Assembly (NCBI GenBank): GCA_965221595.1
Contig: OZ244900.1
Coordinates: 1,240,001-1,304,000, forward strand
Direction: 5' to 3'
DNA: 64,000 nucleotides
Source of the DNA: JAAXGX01 sp965221595
Lineage (GTDB): Bacteria > Acidobacteriota > Vicinamibacteria > Vicinamibacterales > UBA8438
Part shown: in pieces, positions 1 through 8,519 of the stretch
Numbering within the stretch: the first letter of the stretch is position 1
How the letters are laid out: the number at the start of each line of letters is the position of its first letter
Notes under the pieces: generated by a model
What the model was told of the DNA's origin: nothing
The model's database searches: none
The model's input: only the letters and a program-made list of their open reading frames with translations
Program-made: the position numbers and the translations under genes

Positions 1-170
1 CCTGCGCCGGCGCATGATACGCTGCAGGCGCGGATGCGTCGAGCGACCTGCCCACCTCCGTTCGGCCTGCTCCCGAGCCCGGGCGAGGCTTCGACCTGCC
101 GGCGTCGCAGACCCACCGTAGCAGGGCCGCCTGCCGGCGCGAGACCATCGATCGCAGGCCGCCCGTAACC

Positions 171-1613
171 ATGGCGACGGGCGAGGCGCCGCAGTCCGCC
201 GGACGGGAGCCGCGGGTGAACGTCCCGCGGTTCGCCGCGGCGGTGCTGGTCGGCGCGGTCGTCTGGTTCGTCCCCGAGCCGGCGGGCGTGCAGCCGCGGG
301 CGTGGCAACTGCTCGCCGTCTTCGTAGCCATGATGGTGGGCATCGTGCTGCGGCCCCTGCCGATGGGCGCGGTCGCGTTCGTAGCCGCCGCGTTCGCGGT
401 GCTCTCCGGGACGCTGACGATTGCGGAGGCGACGGCCGGCTTCGGCAACACCGTCGTGTGGCTGGTGGTCGCCGCCTTCTTCATTGCCACCGCCTTCGTG
501 AAGACCGGGCTCGGGACGCGTATCGCCTGCCACTTCCTGCGCGTGCTGGGCAGGCGCAGCCTGGGGCTGGCGTACGGGTTCATCGCGGCCGACCTGGTGC
601 TGGCGCCGGCCATTCCCAGCAACACGGCCCGTGCGGGCGGCGTACTCTACCCGGTCCTCAGGTCGCTCTGCGTCTCGCTGGGCAGCGACGTCGCGCGCGG
701 CACCGAGCGCCGCATCGCGGCCTTCCTAACGCTGACCAGCTACCAGGGCGTGGTGGTGACCAGCGCCATGTTCCTGACGGCAATGGCGGCCAACCCGCTC
801 GTGGCGGAGCTGGCTGGACAGCAGGGCGTGGTGCTCTCCTGGCCCCTGTGGGCGCTGGCGGCGTCGGTGCCGGGCGTTCTGAGTCTGCTGCTCGTGCCCC
901 TGCTGATCTACCGCCTGTATCCCCCGCAGATCACGCACACCCCGACGGCACCTGCGCTGGCGCGCCGGCGGCTCGCGGAACTGGGTGCGATGAAACGGGA
1001 CGAGTGGATCCTGCTGGTGGTGTTCGTCGGCCTGCTGAGCCTCTGGATCTTCGGCGGCGCGCTCGGCATCAGCGCCACGACGACGGCACTGGCCGGGGTG
1101 GCGGCCATGCTGGCCACGGGAGCGCTGGCCTGGAGCGACCTGCTGGAGGAGCGCAGCGGCTGGGACACGCTCATCTGGTTTGCCGTGCTGGTGATGATGG
1201 CCAGCCAGCTCGGGGAGCTGGGCCTGCTCGAGTGGTTCACCGACCGGGTGTCGGGTGTGCTCGCGACCGGACACTGGCTCCCGGCGTTCCTGAGCCTGAG
1301 CCTGATCTATTTCTACGTGCACTACTTCTTCGCGTCCAACACCGCCCATGTCAGCGCCCTGTACGCGCCGTTCCTGGCGCTGGCCCTGGCGGTCGGGACG
1401 CCGCCCGTCCTGGCCGCCCTCGTGCTGGCCTTCTTCAGCAACCTGTTCGCCTCGCTGACGCACTACGGCACGGCGGCCGCGCCCATTCTCTTCGGGGCCG
1501 GGAACGTCGACATCGGTACCTGGTGGCGGCTGGGAGCGCTGGTCGGCCTGCTGCACATCGCCATCTGGCTGGGCGCCGGCAGCCTCTGGTGGCGCCTGCT
1601 GGGGCTGTGGTGA
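171..1613 (+). CDS. DASS/SLC13-family anion:Na+ symporter
   Basis: A 480-residue polytopic membrane protein of the divalent anion:sodium symporter family, which imports di- and tricarboxylates or sulfate across the inner membrane. The sequence shows about 11-13 hydrophobic segments. It also shows the two family SNT motifs that bind substrate and sodium: PSNTARAG near residue 150 and FASNTAHV near residue 385. Length is normal for the family (450-500). The ATG at 171 lacks a clear ribosome-binding site, and a GTG at 216 is an alternative start. It stands alone ahead of the convergent mutY gene. The substrate cannot be read from the sequence. The 170 bases before it hold nothing recognisable. 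Confidence 0.88.
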   Translation: MATGEAPQSAGREPRVNVPRFAAAVLVGAVVWFVPEPAGVQPRAWQLLAVFVAMMVGIVLRPLPMGAVAFVAAAFAVLSGTLTIAEATAGFGNTVVWLVVAAFFIATAFVKTGLGTRIACHFLRVLGRRSLGLAYGFIAADLVLAPAIPSNTARAGGVLYPVLRSLCVSLGSDVARGTERRIAAFLTLTSYQGVVVTSAMFLTAMAANPLVAELAGQQGVVLSWPLWALAASVPGVLSLLLVPLLIYRLYPPQITHTPTAPALARRRLAELGAMKRDEWILLVVFVGLLSLWIFGGALGISATTTALAGVAAMLATGALAWSDLLEERSGWDTLIWFAVLVMMASQLGELGLLEWFTDRVSGVLATGHWLPAFLSLSLIYFYVHYFFASNTAHVSALYAPFLALALAVGTPPVLAALVLAFFSNLFASLTHYGTAAAPILFGAGNVDIGTWWRLGALVGLLHIAIWLGAGSLWWRLLGLW

Positions 1614-1653
1614 CGGCGCGCCGTGCGGGTGGCGGCGCTCAGAGCGTCTCCTC

Positions 1654-2754
1654 TCAGCGGCGCGCTCCGGCGGCCGTCGCGACGAGCCGGGCCGCGACCG
1701 TCGAAAGGCCCAGGCGGTGATCGGCGGGGTCGATCCAGCGGCCGGCGCGCTCGCGGACCTGCGCCGGGCGCGCCTTGAGGCGCACGTAGACGGGCTCGAC
1801 GTCGAGGTCATAGTGGGTGAAGCCGTGACGGAAGACGTCCGCGGCGCGAACCTGGTCGACCAGCCCCGCGTCGATGCCTGTCTGGTCCAGGAACCCGGCC
1901 ACGGTCTGGTCGGCGGCGCGTTCGGGCGGTGACCACAGGCCGCCCCAGATGCCGCGCGGTGGGCGCCGCTCGACGAGGCAGGCGCCGGCGGGATCGACGA
2001 GCACGAAGAAGCGGCTACGCTCGAGGCGGCGCGGGCGGCGGGGCGCCCGTTGCGGGTAGCGCGCCGGGTCGCCCGCAGCGCGGGCCGCGCAGTCCTCCCG
2101 GACCGGGCAGTCGCCGCAGCGCGGGCGCGTCCGGCGGCAGACCGTTGCGCCCAGATCCATGATGGCCTGCGTGTAGTCCCCTGCCCGGTCCGCAGGCGTA
2201 TGGGCTTCCGCCAGACGCCACAACGCGCCGAGCGTGGCCGCAGACGACACCGGCCCGGCGACCCGATGCCGGCGGGCCAGCACGCGCTTGACGTTGGCGT
2301 CGAGAATCGCGGCGCGCGTGCCGTAGCCCTGGGCGACAATCGCCGCCGCGGTGGAGCGCCCGATGCCGGGCAGCGTTCGCAACGCGGTCGCATCGTTCGG
2401 CACGACGCCGGCGTGCTCCCGTACGACGATGCCCGCGGCGCGGTGCAGGTTGCGCGCCCGGGCGTAGTAGCCCAGGCCGCTCCACAGGTGCAGCACCTCG
2501 TCCATGTCGGCGCGCGCCAGGGTCTCCACGTCGGGAAACCGCGCGATGAAGCGCTCGAAGTAGCGGACGACCGTAGCTGCCTGGGTCTGCTGCAGCATGA
2601 CTTCCGCAACCCAGACGCGGTAGGGCGTGCGCGCCTGCTGCCAGGGCAGGTCCTTGCGGCCGTCGGCGTCCCACCAGGCGAGCAGGCGGCGTGCGAAGGC
2701 GTCTTGCGAGACCTGCTCCCCGGCGGCGTTGCGGAGCGGCTTGGCTGCGTTCAT
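1654..2754 (-). CDS. mutY: A/G-specific adenine DNA glycosylase MutY
   Basis: Base-excision repair glycosylase that removes adenine mispaired with 8-oxoguanine. The helix-hairpin-helix glycosylase domain fills roughly residues 15-235. It includes the catalytic-Glu segment VWVAEVMLQQTQ, the HhH stretch LPGIGRSTAAAI, and the second catalytic acid in YTQAIMDLGA. The 4Fe-4S ligands C-x6-C-x2-C-x5-C lie in CRRTRPRCGDCPVREDC. A C-terminal NUDIX-like domain that recognises 8-oxoG follows, with the FxHxFTHYxL-type segment FRHGFTHYDL. The start chosen is the ATG at 2754 (MNAAKPL), because the longer frame adds only a low-complexity arginine-rich stretch. It lies downstream of the dehydrogenase gene on the same strand. 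Confidence 0.95.
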   Translation of the reverse strand: MNAAKPLRNAAGEQVSQDAFARRLLAWWDADGRKDLPWQQARTPYRVWVAEVMLQQTQAATVVRYFERFIARFPDVETLARADMDEVLHLWSGLGYYARARNLHRAAGIVVREHAGVVPNDATALRTLPGIGRSTAAAIVAQGYGTRAAILDANVKRVLARRHRVAGPVSSAATLGALWRLAEAHTPADRAGDYTQAIMDLGATVCRRTRPRCGDCPVREDCAARAAGDPARYPQRAPRRPRRLERSRFFVLVDPAGACLVERRPPRGIWGGLWSPPERAADQTVAGFLDQTGIDAGLVDQVRAADVFRHGFTHYDLDVEPVYVRLKARPAQVRERAGRWIDPADHRLGLSTVAARLVATAAGARR

Positions 2755-2820
2755 GCGCCGGTCCTGCCGGTGCCCGGGTGGCGGTTGGCGACGGGGTCTC
2801 GACCCATGCGCCAACCGAGC

Positions 2821-3714
2821 CTATTGGCCGCGGACCTGTTGGCCGAGACGCGCCTCGCAGACCTTGACCATGGCGCTCTTCGGCTCGTCCCCGAAGCCCA
2901 TCGCGATGGCCGCCCGGTAGGTCGACACCATGGCCTCGACCAGCGGCAGCGTGGCATCGAGTCTGGCCGCCGCCTCCTCGATGTTGACCAGGTCCTTGCA
3001 GGCCGCGCGCAGCGGGAAGTCGCCCTCGAAGCGGCGTTCGAGAATGCGCGGGAGGAAGTGTTCGCCCGCGAAGCTGCGCGCGCTGCCCGTCGTGAGCACC
3101 GCGGCGAGCTGCGCGGGTTGCAGGCCGGCCTTCACGGCGAACGGCAGGACTTCGCACAGCGCGGCGATGTTGATGTCGTAGACGATGTTGTTGACGGCCT
3201 TCATGAGCTGTCCCGCGCCGACCTTGCCGCAGTGCACGACGAACTCGCCCATGACGTCGAGGCAGGGCCGCGCCCGCGCGAACAGCTCGTCGCTGCCGCC
3301 GAACATCATGGTGAGCGTGCCGCGCTCGGCGCGCAGCGGCATCCCCGAGACGGGGCAGTCGGCGTAGGCCAGCCCGGCCTCTCCGCACCGCCCGGCCAGC
3401 CGCAGGGCGGCGCCGCGGTTCATCGTGGTCGTGTCGACGACCGCCGGGCACTGCCCGCCCCGGGCCGCCCCGCGCTCGCCGAAGAGCACTGCCTCGACCT
3501 CGGTGTCGGACGGCAGGCAGAGGAAGACCAGGTCGGCGCGCGCGGCGAGATCGGCCGGATTGGCGGCCACGCCGGCGCCGTCGGCCGCGAGCGGTTCTGC
3601 CGCCTGTCGGCGGACGTCGTGCACCAGCAGCGGCACGCCGGCCTGCAGCAGGTTGCGGGCCATGCCATGCCCCATGCGGCCGAGCCCGATGAATCCGACC
3701 GTCTGCTTGTCCAC
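2821..3714 (-). CDS. 3-hydroxyisobutyrate dehydrogenase-family oxidoreductase
   Basis: NAD(P)-dependent beta-hydroxyacid dehydrogenase of about 297 residues. The N-terminal Rossmann motif GFIGLGRMGHGMARN starts at residue 7. The substrate-binding signature DCPVSGMPLRAERGTL is near residue 120. The catalytic-lysine segment GQLMKAVNN is near residue 170 and is followed by the all-helical C-terminal domain. The frame is open far upstream, but homology begins at the GTG at 3714 (VDKQTVGFIG), so that start was taken. Family members reduce or oxidise 3-hydroxyisobutyrate, tartronate semialdehyde or succinic semialdehyde. The exact substrate is not determinable here. It lies 66 bases upstream of mutY on the same strand and may be co-transcribed with it. 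Confidence 0.88.
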   Translation of the reverse strand: MDKQTVGFIGLGRMGHGMARNLLQAGVPLLVHDVRRQAAEPLAADGAGVAANPADLAARADLVFLCLPSDTEVEAVLFGERGAARGGQCPAVVDTTTMNRGAALRLAGRCGEAGLAYADCPVSGMPLRAERGTLTMMFGGSDELFARARPCLDVMGEFVVHCGKVGAGQLMKAVNNIVYDINIAALCEVLPFAVKAGLQPAQLAAVLTTGSARSFAGEHFLPRILERRFEGDFPLRAACKDLVNIEEAAARLDATLPLVEAMVSTYRAAIAMGFGDEPKSAMVKVCEARLGQQVRGQ

Positions 3715-3954
3715 GGGCGCCTCCGGCTGCTCGTCCCGACGTTCGCGGCGCGCCCGCCCGCCTGCGCTGCCGGCATGGCCAGCCGGTCGTCGCCTACGGC
3801 TCCGCTTGGCGCCCGACCGGATCCTACCAGGGCCGCTGCGAACCGCGGAGCGCCATGCGGCGCGGTCCCCGTATCCATCGCTATCGCTTGTATGATGGGG
3901 CGGTTTCGGCGCGAGTAATCGGCCTGCACGACGCGCGACCACGAGGAGGACGCG

Positions 3955-4944
3955 ATGCGACAGTCGAGCGTTGCCTGGATTGTGCTGTTGGCGGTGGCCG
4001 GCCTCGCCGCCGGCGCGGACGCGCACGCGCAGCAGGAGCGGGACGGGGCCAATGCCGTGCTGCCGTGGGCCTACGTGCTCAACGACCCGGTCGCGGACAC
4101 CGAGGCGCCCGATCCCCACGAAGTGGTCACGGTGCCGGACTCCGACGTGCTGATGCGGCGGTCGGCCATTGCCATCGCCAACGGCCCCCCCGACTGGCAT
4201 CCCGACCGCCATCCGCCGATGCCGGAGGTCGTGGCCCGCGGCGGCGGCCCGGGCGTGGCGGCCTGCGGCTACTGCCACCTGCCGAACGGCCAGGGCAAGC
4301 CGGAAAACGCCGGCGTCGCCGGCCAGCCGTACGAGTACATCGTGCAGCAGATGACCGACTGGCGGAACGGCCTGCGCAAGCCCGGTGAGCCGCGCATGGG
4401 GCCGACGTCCTTCATGGAGCGGATCGGTCTGGCTGCCACCGACGCGGAGGCGCGCGTCGCCGCCGAGTACTTCTCGTCGATCGACTTCAAGCCGTGGGTG
4501 CGCGTCGTGGAGACCGACACGGTGCCTGTGACGCGCTTCGCGGGTTGGATCCACGAGGTGGTCGAGGGCGGCGGCACGGAGCCCATCGGCACGCGCGTGG
4601 TCGAGACGCCCGAGAACCTCGCGCTCACCAAGCTGCGCGACGACGCGTCCGGCTTCATCGCCTACGTGCCGACGGGCGCGGTGGCGCGCGGTCGCGAGAT
4701 CGTGATGACGGGCGGCGCCAACTCCGTCGCGTGCACGGTCTGCCACGGGGACGACCTGCGCGGCATCGGTCCGGTGCCCGCGCTGGCCGGCCGTTCGCCG
4801 AGCTACATGGCGCGGCAGCTCCACGACCTGCAGACCGGCGCCCGCAACGGCGCGTGGTCCGATCTGATGGACGCCGCGGTAGCGAACCTCACGGTGGAGG
4901 ACATCGTCGACATCGTGGCCTACACGGCGAGCCTGGACCCGTAG
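3955..4944 (+). CDS. secreted dihaem cytochrome c
   Basis: A 329-residue protein with a cleavable N-terminal signal (hydrophobic AWIVLLAVAGLAAGADAHA) and two c-type haem attachment sites, CGYCH near residue 103 and CTVCH near residue 260. It thus consists of two cytochrome c domains of the c4/c553 type. A small periplasmic electron carrier is the likely role, linked to a terminal oxidase or to one of the PQQ dehydrogenases in the window. The start is supported by a GAGGAGG ribosome-binding site just before the ATG and a -10-like TATGAT at 3891-3896. The next gene, a hemerythrin, follows 66 bases later in the same direction. Confidence 0.88.
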   Translation: MRQSSVAWIVLLAVAGLAAGADAHAQQERDGANAVLPWAYVLNDPVADTEAPDPHEVVTVPDSDVLMRRSAIAIANGPPDWHPDRHPPMPEVVARGGGPGVAACGYCHLPNGQGKPENAGVAGQPYEYIVQQMTDWRNGLRKPGEPRMGPTSFMERIGLAATDAEARVAAEYFSSIDFKPWVRVVETDTVPVTRFAGWIHEVVEGGGTEPIGTRVVETPENLALTKLRDDASGFIAYVPTGAVARGREIVMTGGANSVACTVCHGDDLRGIGPVPALAGRSPSYMARQLHDLQTGARNGAWSDLMDAAVANLTVEDIVDIVAYTASLDP

Positions 4945-5010
4945 GAGTTGGTCGCGGGACCGGGTTTCCTTGCGCCACGGAGGACAAACGACGGATCGTT
5001 TTCGTCGAAG

Positions 5011-5520
5011 ATGAAACGGCACGCGAGCCTCGTCCCGCTGTCGCGCGACCACCACTTCGGGCTCGTCATGGCCCGGCGGCTCATCCTGGGCCGGGCGACC
5101 AACCCGCGCGCCGACTGGCCTGCGGACCGGGCGCGGCAGTTGCGACGGCTCATCGACTTCTTCGAGGCCGACCTGCGGGTGCACTTCGAGATCGAGGAGG
5201 CGCACGTCTTTCCGGCCGCCGGGCAACGGCTGGCCGGCGGCGACCGTGAGGTGGCGTCACTGCTCGCGGACCACGAGGCCATGCGTGCGATGATTCGCGG
5301 CTTCGAGGCCGATCCCGCCGCGGCTCTCGACGAGCGCCTGCCCGCGTTCGGCTACCTGCTCGCGGCCCACATCCACAGAGAGGAGCGCGGCTTCTTCGAG
5401 CGCCTGCAGGCGGCGTGTGCGCCGGCCGAGTTGGACGCGCTGGGCGACCGCGTCGCACGGGCGCGCGCGGCGGCCGGTCCTGCCTGCCTGCAACGCGCGC
5501 CCGGCGCACCTCGGCGGTAG
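5011..5520 (+). CDS. hemerythrin HHE-domain protein
   Basis: A 169-residue soluble protein built on the hemerythrin four-helix bundle that binds a non-haem di-iron centre. Ligand-bearing stretches are visible: LSRDHHFGL near the N-terminus, HFEIEEAHVFP in the second helix, LLADHEAMR in the third, and HIHREERGFFE in the fourth. Proteins of this class sense or buffer oxygen, nitric oxide or iron. The ATG at 5011 (MKRHAS) was chosen over the longer frame because homology starts there. It follows the dihaem cytochrome c and could share its transcript. An imperfect GC-rich hairpin at about 5524-5544 separates it from the convergent gene. Confidence 0.85.
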   Translation: MKRHASLVPLSRDHHFGLVMARRLILGRATNPRADWPADRARQLRRLIDFFEADLRVHFEIEEAHVFPAAGQRLAGGDREVASLLADHEAMRAMIRGFEADPAAALDERLPAFGYLLAAHIHREERGFFERLQAACAPAELDALGDRVARARAAAGPACLQRAPGAPRR

Positions 5521-5547
5521 CGGCGCGGGTCGTGACCCTCGCGCGTC

Positions 5548-5952
5548 TCAGTCGCCGGGCGCCTCGTCCTTTCCCCGTTGTCCCGCGGCCGCCACCTGCC
5601 GCGTGACTTCGCCGGCGAAGCGGTCGGCCGCCTGGAGCCATGCCCGCAGTTCGATGGCGGTCGGGTTGATCTCGTAGGGATGGTGGTGGCAGGCGCGGCT
5701 CAAGTCCGACCAGGCTGCAGCGGTTGCCTGTGCCAGATCCGTGTTGTCGAAGTACACCCGGAGGCACAGCAGTTGCGCGTGCGTGCTGCAGCGTTCCAGG
5801 CCCGGTTCCCGGAGCTGCCAGTACAGCCGGAGTGTCTCCTCGATGGCCTGCCGCCCGAGGACCGCGGCCGTCCGCTGCCACCCGGCGGTGCGGGCCGTAT
5901 CCCCGCCGGTCACGAGGCGGTTTGCCACCGAGAGAAGTTCGGACGGTCGCAT
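5548..5952 (-). CDS. small HEPN-like protein paired with zinc-hook ATPase
   Basis: A 134-residue mostly helical protein with no assigned function. It contains RQAIEETLRLYWQ (residues 34-46) followed by SRACHHHPYEINPTA (85-99). R86-x4-H91 fits the R-x4-6-H motif of HEPN-type RNases, in a helical context like theirs. The ATG at 5952 lies 4 bases after the stop of the upstream ATPase gene, so the two form one unit. From memory, similar SRACHHH-type small proteins occur beside SMC-like ATPases in actinobacteria, but I cannot confirm this here. A toxin or effector subunit is an inference. A structural helper role is equally possible. Confidence 0.6.
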   Translation of the reverse strand: MRPSELLSVANRLVTGGDTARTAGWQRTAAVLGRQAIEETLRLYWQLREPGLERCSTHAQLLCLRVYFDNTDLAQATAAAWSDLSRACHHHPYEINPTAIELRAWLQAADRFAGEVTRQVAAAGQRGKDEAPGD

Positions 5953-5956
5953 GCGG

Positions 5957-8452
5957 CTACCGGAGGCCGCGTGCCCGGTCCGCCACACGGGCGGTTCCTT
6001 CGATCAACGCTGCCAGCTGGTCGACCGTCGTGCCTGCGTGCGTACCTCGGTTCGCCTCGGCTATGGCGTCGCCCGCCCAGCGTCCCCACCGCTCGTTGGC
6101 GCGGTGCATGACGTCTCCGGCACGGTCGCGATCGTCGAACATGGCCAGGGCCAGTTTCTGGAGCAACGTTCGCGCAGAGAGAAGCGCCGCCTCCACGTCG
6201 GCGTGCCGTTCGCCGCGACCGAGACGCCGCCGCCGTACCGTTTCGGTGCAGGCTGCCTCGATCGACAGGCGGCAGAAGAGCGGTACCGCACGTGCGGCAG
6301 CGTCAGGGGGGATGTCGTCGGTCAACGTCAGGGCGCGCGCATCGTCGAGGTACTGCTTGATCGGGTCGCGGGTCGGTGTGCACTCGACTGCCGAACCCGC
6401 GCGTCGGTTGACCTCGATCACCGTCGCGGCGACTTGCAGCCGCCGCACGGACTCCGGCAGGCGCTCGTCGTGCGTGAAGACGACGACCTGGCGTTTGCGG
6501 GCCGTTCTCTCTAGCACCCGCGCCAAGCCGTCGACCTTGCCCGGGTCCATGGCCTGCACGGGATCGTCGATGATCACGAATCCGAATGGCGAATCCTGCA
6601 GCAGCACGCGCGGCAGGAAGAGGCTCAGCGCGAGCGAGTGGAGCTCGCCCTGGCTCATCACGCCGAGCGCCTGGCCCTCGGCCCAGTCTACGCTGACGTC
6701 CAGAAGCAGGCGACGCGTCGTCGCGCTGCCGGCGAGTGCGAGGCTGTCGAGTGCAACGGCGCTGTTCTGGCGCAGCTCGTTCCAGACAGCGGCTGCCACG
6801 TCGGCGATGGGACGGAAGCGCGCCGCCCGGATCCGGCCGGTTTCCGTGTCGAGCCACGTCTCCGCGGCGCGCAATGCGCGAGCCGCCGTGCTCGCCGCCG
6901 CGGCGGACCGCGCGCCGGGCAGCCATTCGCGCAAGGCCCTCGCGGCAGGTCGCCAGATGTTCTCGCGGCGCTCCAGCTCGCGGGTGGCTGCGGCACGCAC
7001 GGCTTCGGAGGCAGCGACCAGATCGGGGTGGGTCTCTTCGACGTGCGCCGCGAGGGCCGCCGCGGGAGCACCGGCCGGCAGGTCATGCCATCGGGCCCAG
7101 ACTGCTGACAGGGGTGCCGTGTCGACTCCCTCCACGTCGCGGCGTCGCAGCACGGCCGGCGGTGCGGCCAACAGCTCCCGCGCTGTGTGCCGAGCCGTGT
7201 CCAGTTCCTGCCGCGCCCGCACTGCATCGGATGCCTCTTCGCGCAGTCGTGCCGCGAAGGCCTCCGTTCGGACGCGCCAGGCGCCGTCCAGTGCGCCCTC
7301 GCCGCAGACCGGGCAAGGTCGATCGCCGTGCGCGGCGTGCAACGCCAGCGACCGGTCGAGCAGGTCTGCAACCTCCCGGGCGCGGTCCGCGTCCGTCTCG
7401 GCCACACCTTCGACCGCGTCGAGCGCCGCACGAAGGTGTGCCGCCGCTGACTGCGCTTCAGCCGCATCCGGCGGTCGCAGCGAGGCCAGCTCGCGCAGCA
7501 GGGCGATGTCGCCGGCGCCCTTTGAATCGTCCCCGCCCTCCAGGACCGTCTCCACCCGATCGAGGTCCCAACGGTTCGCCTTGGGCGACTCGATCAGCCG
7601 GGCACATTCGCGCGCCCGCTCGTCGTCTACAGGTTGGAGGGAAGCCAGCAGTTTCGATCGCTTCGCTTCCACCTCCCGGCAGTGCTTCTCCCGTTCCAGT
7701 TTGAGATCACGGAGGTGCTTCCGCGCGGCCACGAGTACATCGAGGCCAAGGGCAGCGGACATCAGGTCGTAGAGGGCGGACGGTTTGTAGTCCGGAATCG
7801 ATCCGAGTTCGTTGTAGGGCAGGAACGGGCGGTAGGTCGACAGCGCCTCGTCCCAGCCGAGCGACGCGAGACCATCGCCGCGACCTGCGCCGAGCAGGGT
7901 AGGCCCTCCGGCATCCAGGTCTCCGCTGCCCTCGGGCCATTCGCGACGTGCAACGCGCGGCGCCCGCTCGCCGTCGATCGTGAAGCTCGCTTCGATTTCG
8001 ACGGCCCCATCCCAGTGCAGATTGCGCCAGCCCTGCTTCCAGACGGCCGACCTGGTCGCCCAACGACGGTTCTGGCCAGTCAACAGCAGCTCGAGGGCCT
8101 CGGCGAAGCTGGACTTGCCGCTGCCGTTACGTCCGATCACGAGGGTGAGCCCAGGCCCGGGCGCAACGGCAAGCGTTGCGCGCGCACCGATACCGCGGAA
8201 TCCCTGGACCGAAATCGAGTGCAGGTATGCCTTCGCGGAGGTTCGAGGCGACCGTGCATGCACCTTGCCGATCGAGTCGCTCACGGCGTCGGTCGGGGCT
8301 GGCGCGTCCTCGGCCAGTGCCCGCTCCAGGGCTTCCCTTCCGTCCAGAGCCGCCAGTACGAGCAACCCGACCTCGACGGCGAGATCGTCGTCCGCGTCCA
8401 ATCGCGCACGGACTTGCTCTATCAGGATGGCGCTACCCGACATGTGTTCCAC
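5957..8452 (-). CDS. Rad50/SMC-like AAA ATPase with zinc hook
   Basis: An 831-residue ATPase of the SMC/RecF class. An N-terminal extension of about 80 residues precedes the Walker A motif GRNGSGKSS (near 105). A helical arm runs to a CPVC zinc hook (near 380) and back. The ABC signature MSQGELHSLALS (near 600), the Walker B motif FVIIDDPVQAMDP (near 624) and the H-loop VVFTHDERL (near 658) follow. A C-terminal domain of about 150 residues, absent from Rad50, ends the protein and contains RLSIEAACTETVRRR and EANRGTHAG. The start is GTG 8452 or ATG 8443. No separate nuclease gene adjoins it apart from the HEPN-like protein. Such ATPases often belong to anti-phage systems (Lamassu, RloC), but this architecture matches neither exactly. 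Confidence 0.8.
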   Translation of the reverse strand: MEHMSGSAILIEQVRARLDADDDLAVEVGLLVLAALDGREALERALAEDAPAPTDAVSDSIGKVHARSPRTSAKAYLHSISVQGFRGIGARATLAVAPGPGLTLVIGRNGSGKSSFAEALELLLTGQNRRWATRSAVWKQGWRNLHWDGAVEIEASFTIDGERAPRVARREWPEGSGDLDAGGPTLLGAGRGDGLASLGWDEALSTYRPFLPYNELGSIPDYKPSALYDLMSAALGLDVLVAARKHLRDLKLEREKHCREVEAKRSKLLASLQPVDDERARECARLIESPKANRWDLDRVETVLEGGDDSKGAGDIALLRELASLRPPDAAEAQSAAAHLRAALDAVEGVAETDADRAREVADLLDRSLALHAAHGDRPCPVCGEGALDGAWRVRTEAFAARLREEASDAVRARQELDTARHTARELLAAPPAVLRRRDVEGVDTAPLSAVWARWHDLPAGAPAAALAAHVEETHPDLVAASEAVRAAATRELERRENIWRPAARALREWLPGARSAAAASTAARALRAAETWLDTETGRIRAARFRPIADVAAAVWNELRQNSAVALDSLALAGSATTRRLLLDVSVDWAEGQALGVMSQGELHSLALSLFLPRVLLQDSPFGFVIIDDPVQAMDPGKVDGLARVLERTARKRQVVVFTHDERLPESVRRLQVAATVIEVNRRAGSAVECTPTRDPIKQYLDDARALTLTDDIPPDAAARAVPLFCRLSIEAACTETVRRRRLGRGERHADVEAALLSARTLLQKLALAMFDDRDRAGDVMHRANERWGRWAGDAIAEANRGTHAGTTVDQLAALIEGTARVADRARGLR

Positions 8453-8519
8453 TCGGCGGCGGGTCTCCGCCGCTTCTCGCGTCGCTGCGTGGGTGCCGGC
8501 ACGCGTGTGAGTCCGGACC

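Noticed and set aside
302..1720. Long plus-strand frame overlapping the DASS transporter
   Set aside because: Arginine/alanine/glycine-rich shadow translation without hydrophobic pattern or motif. Such shadows are common at this GC content and many others were discarded for the same reason.
5957..8452. Lamassu LmuB identification
   Set aside because: The zinc-hook ATPase fits broadly, but no LmuA-type nuclease or LmuC gene is adjacent and the C-terminal domain differs.
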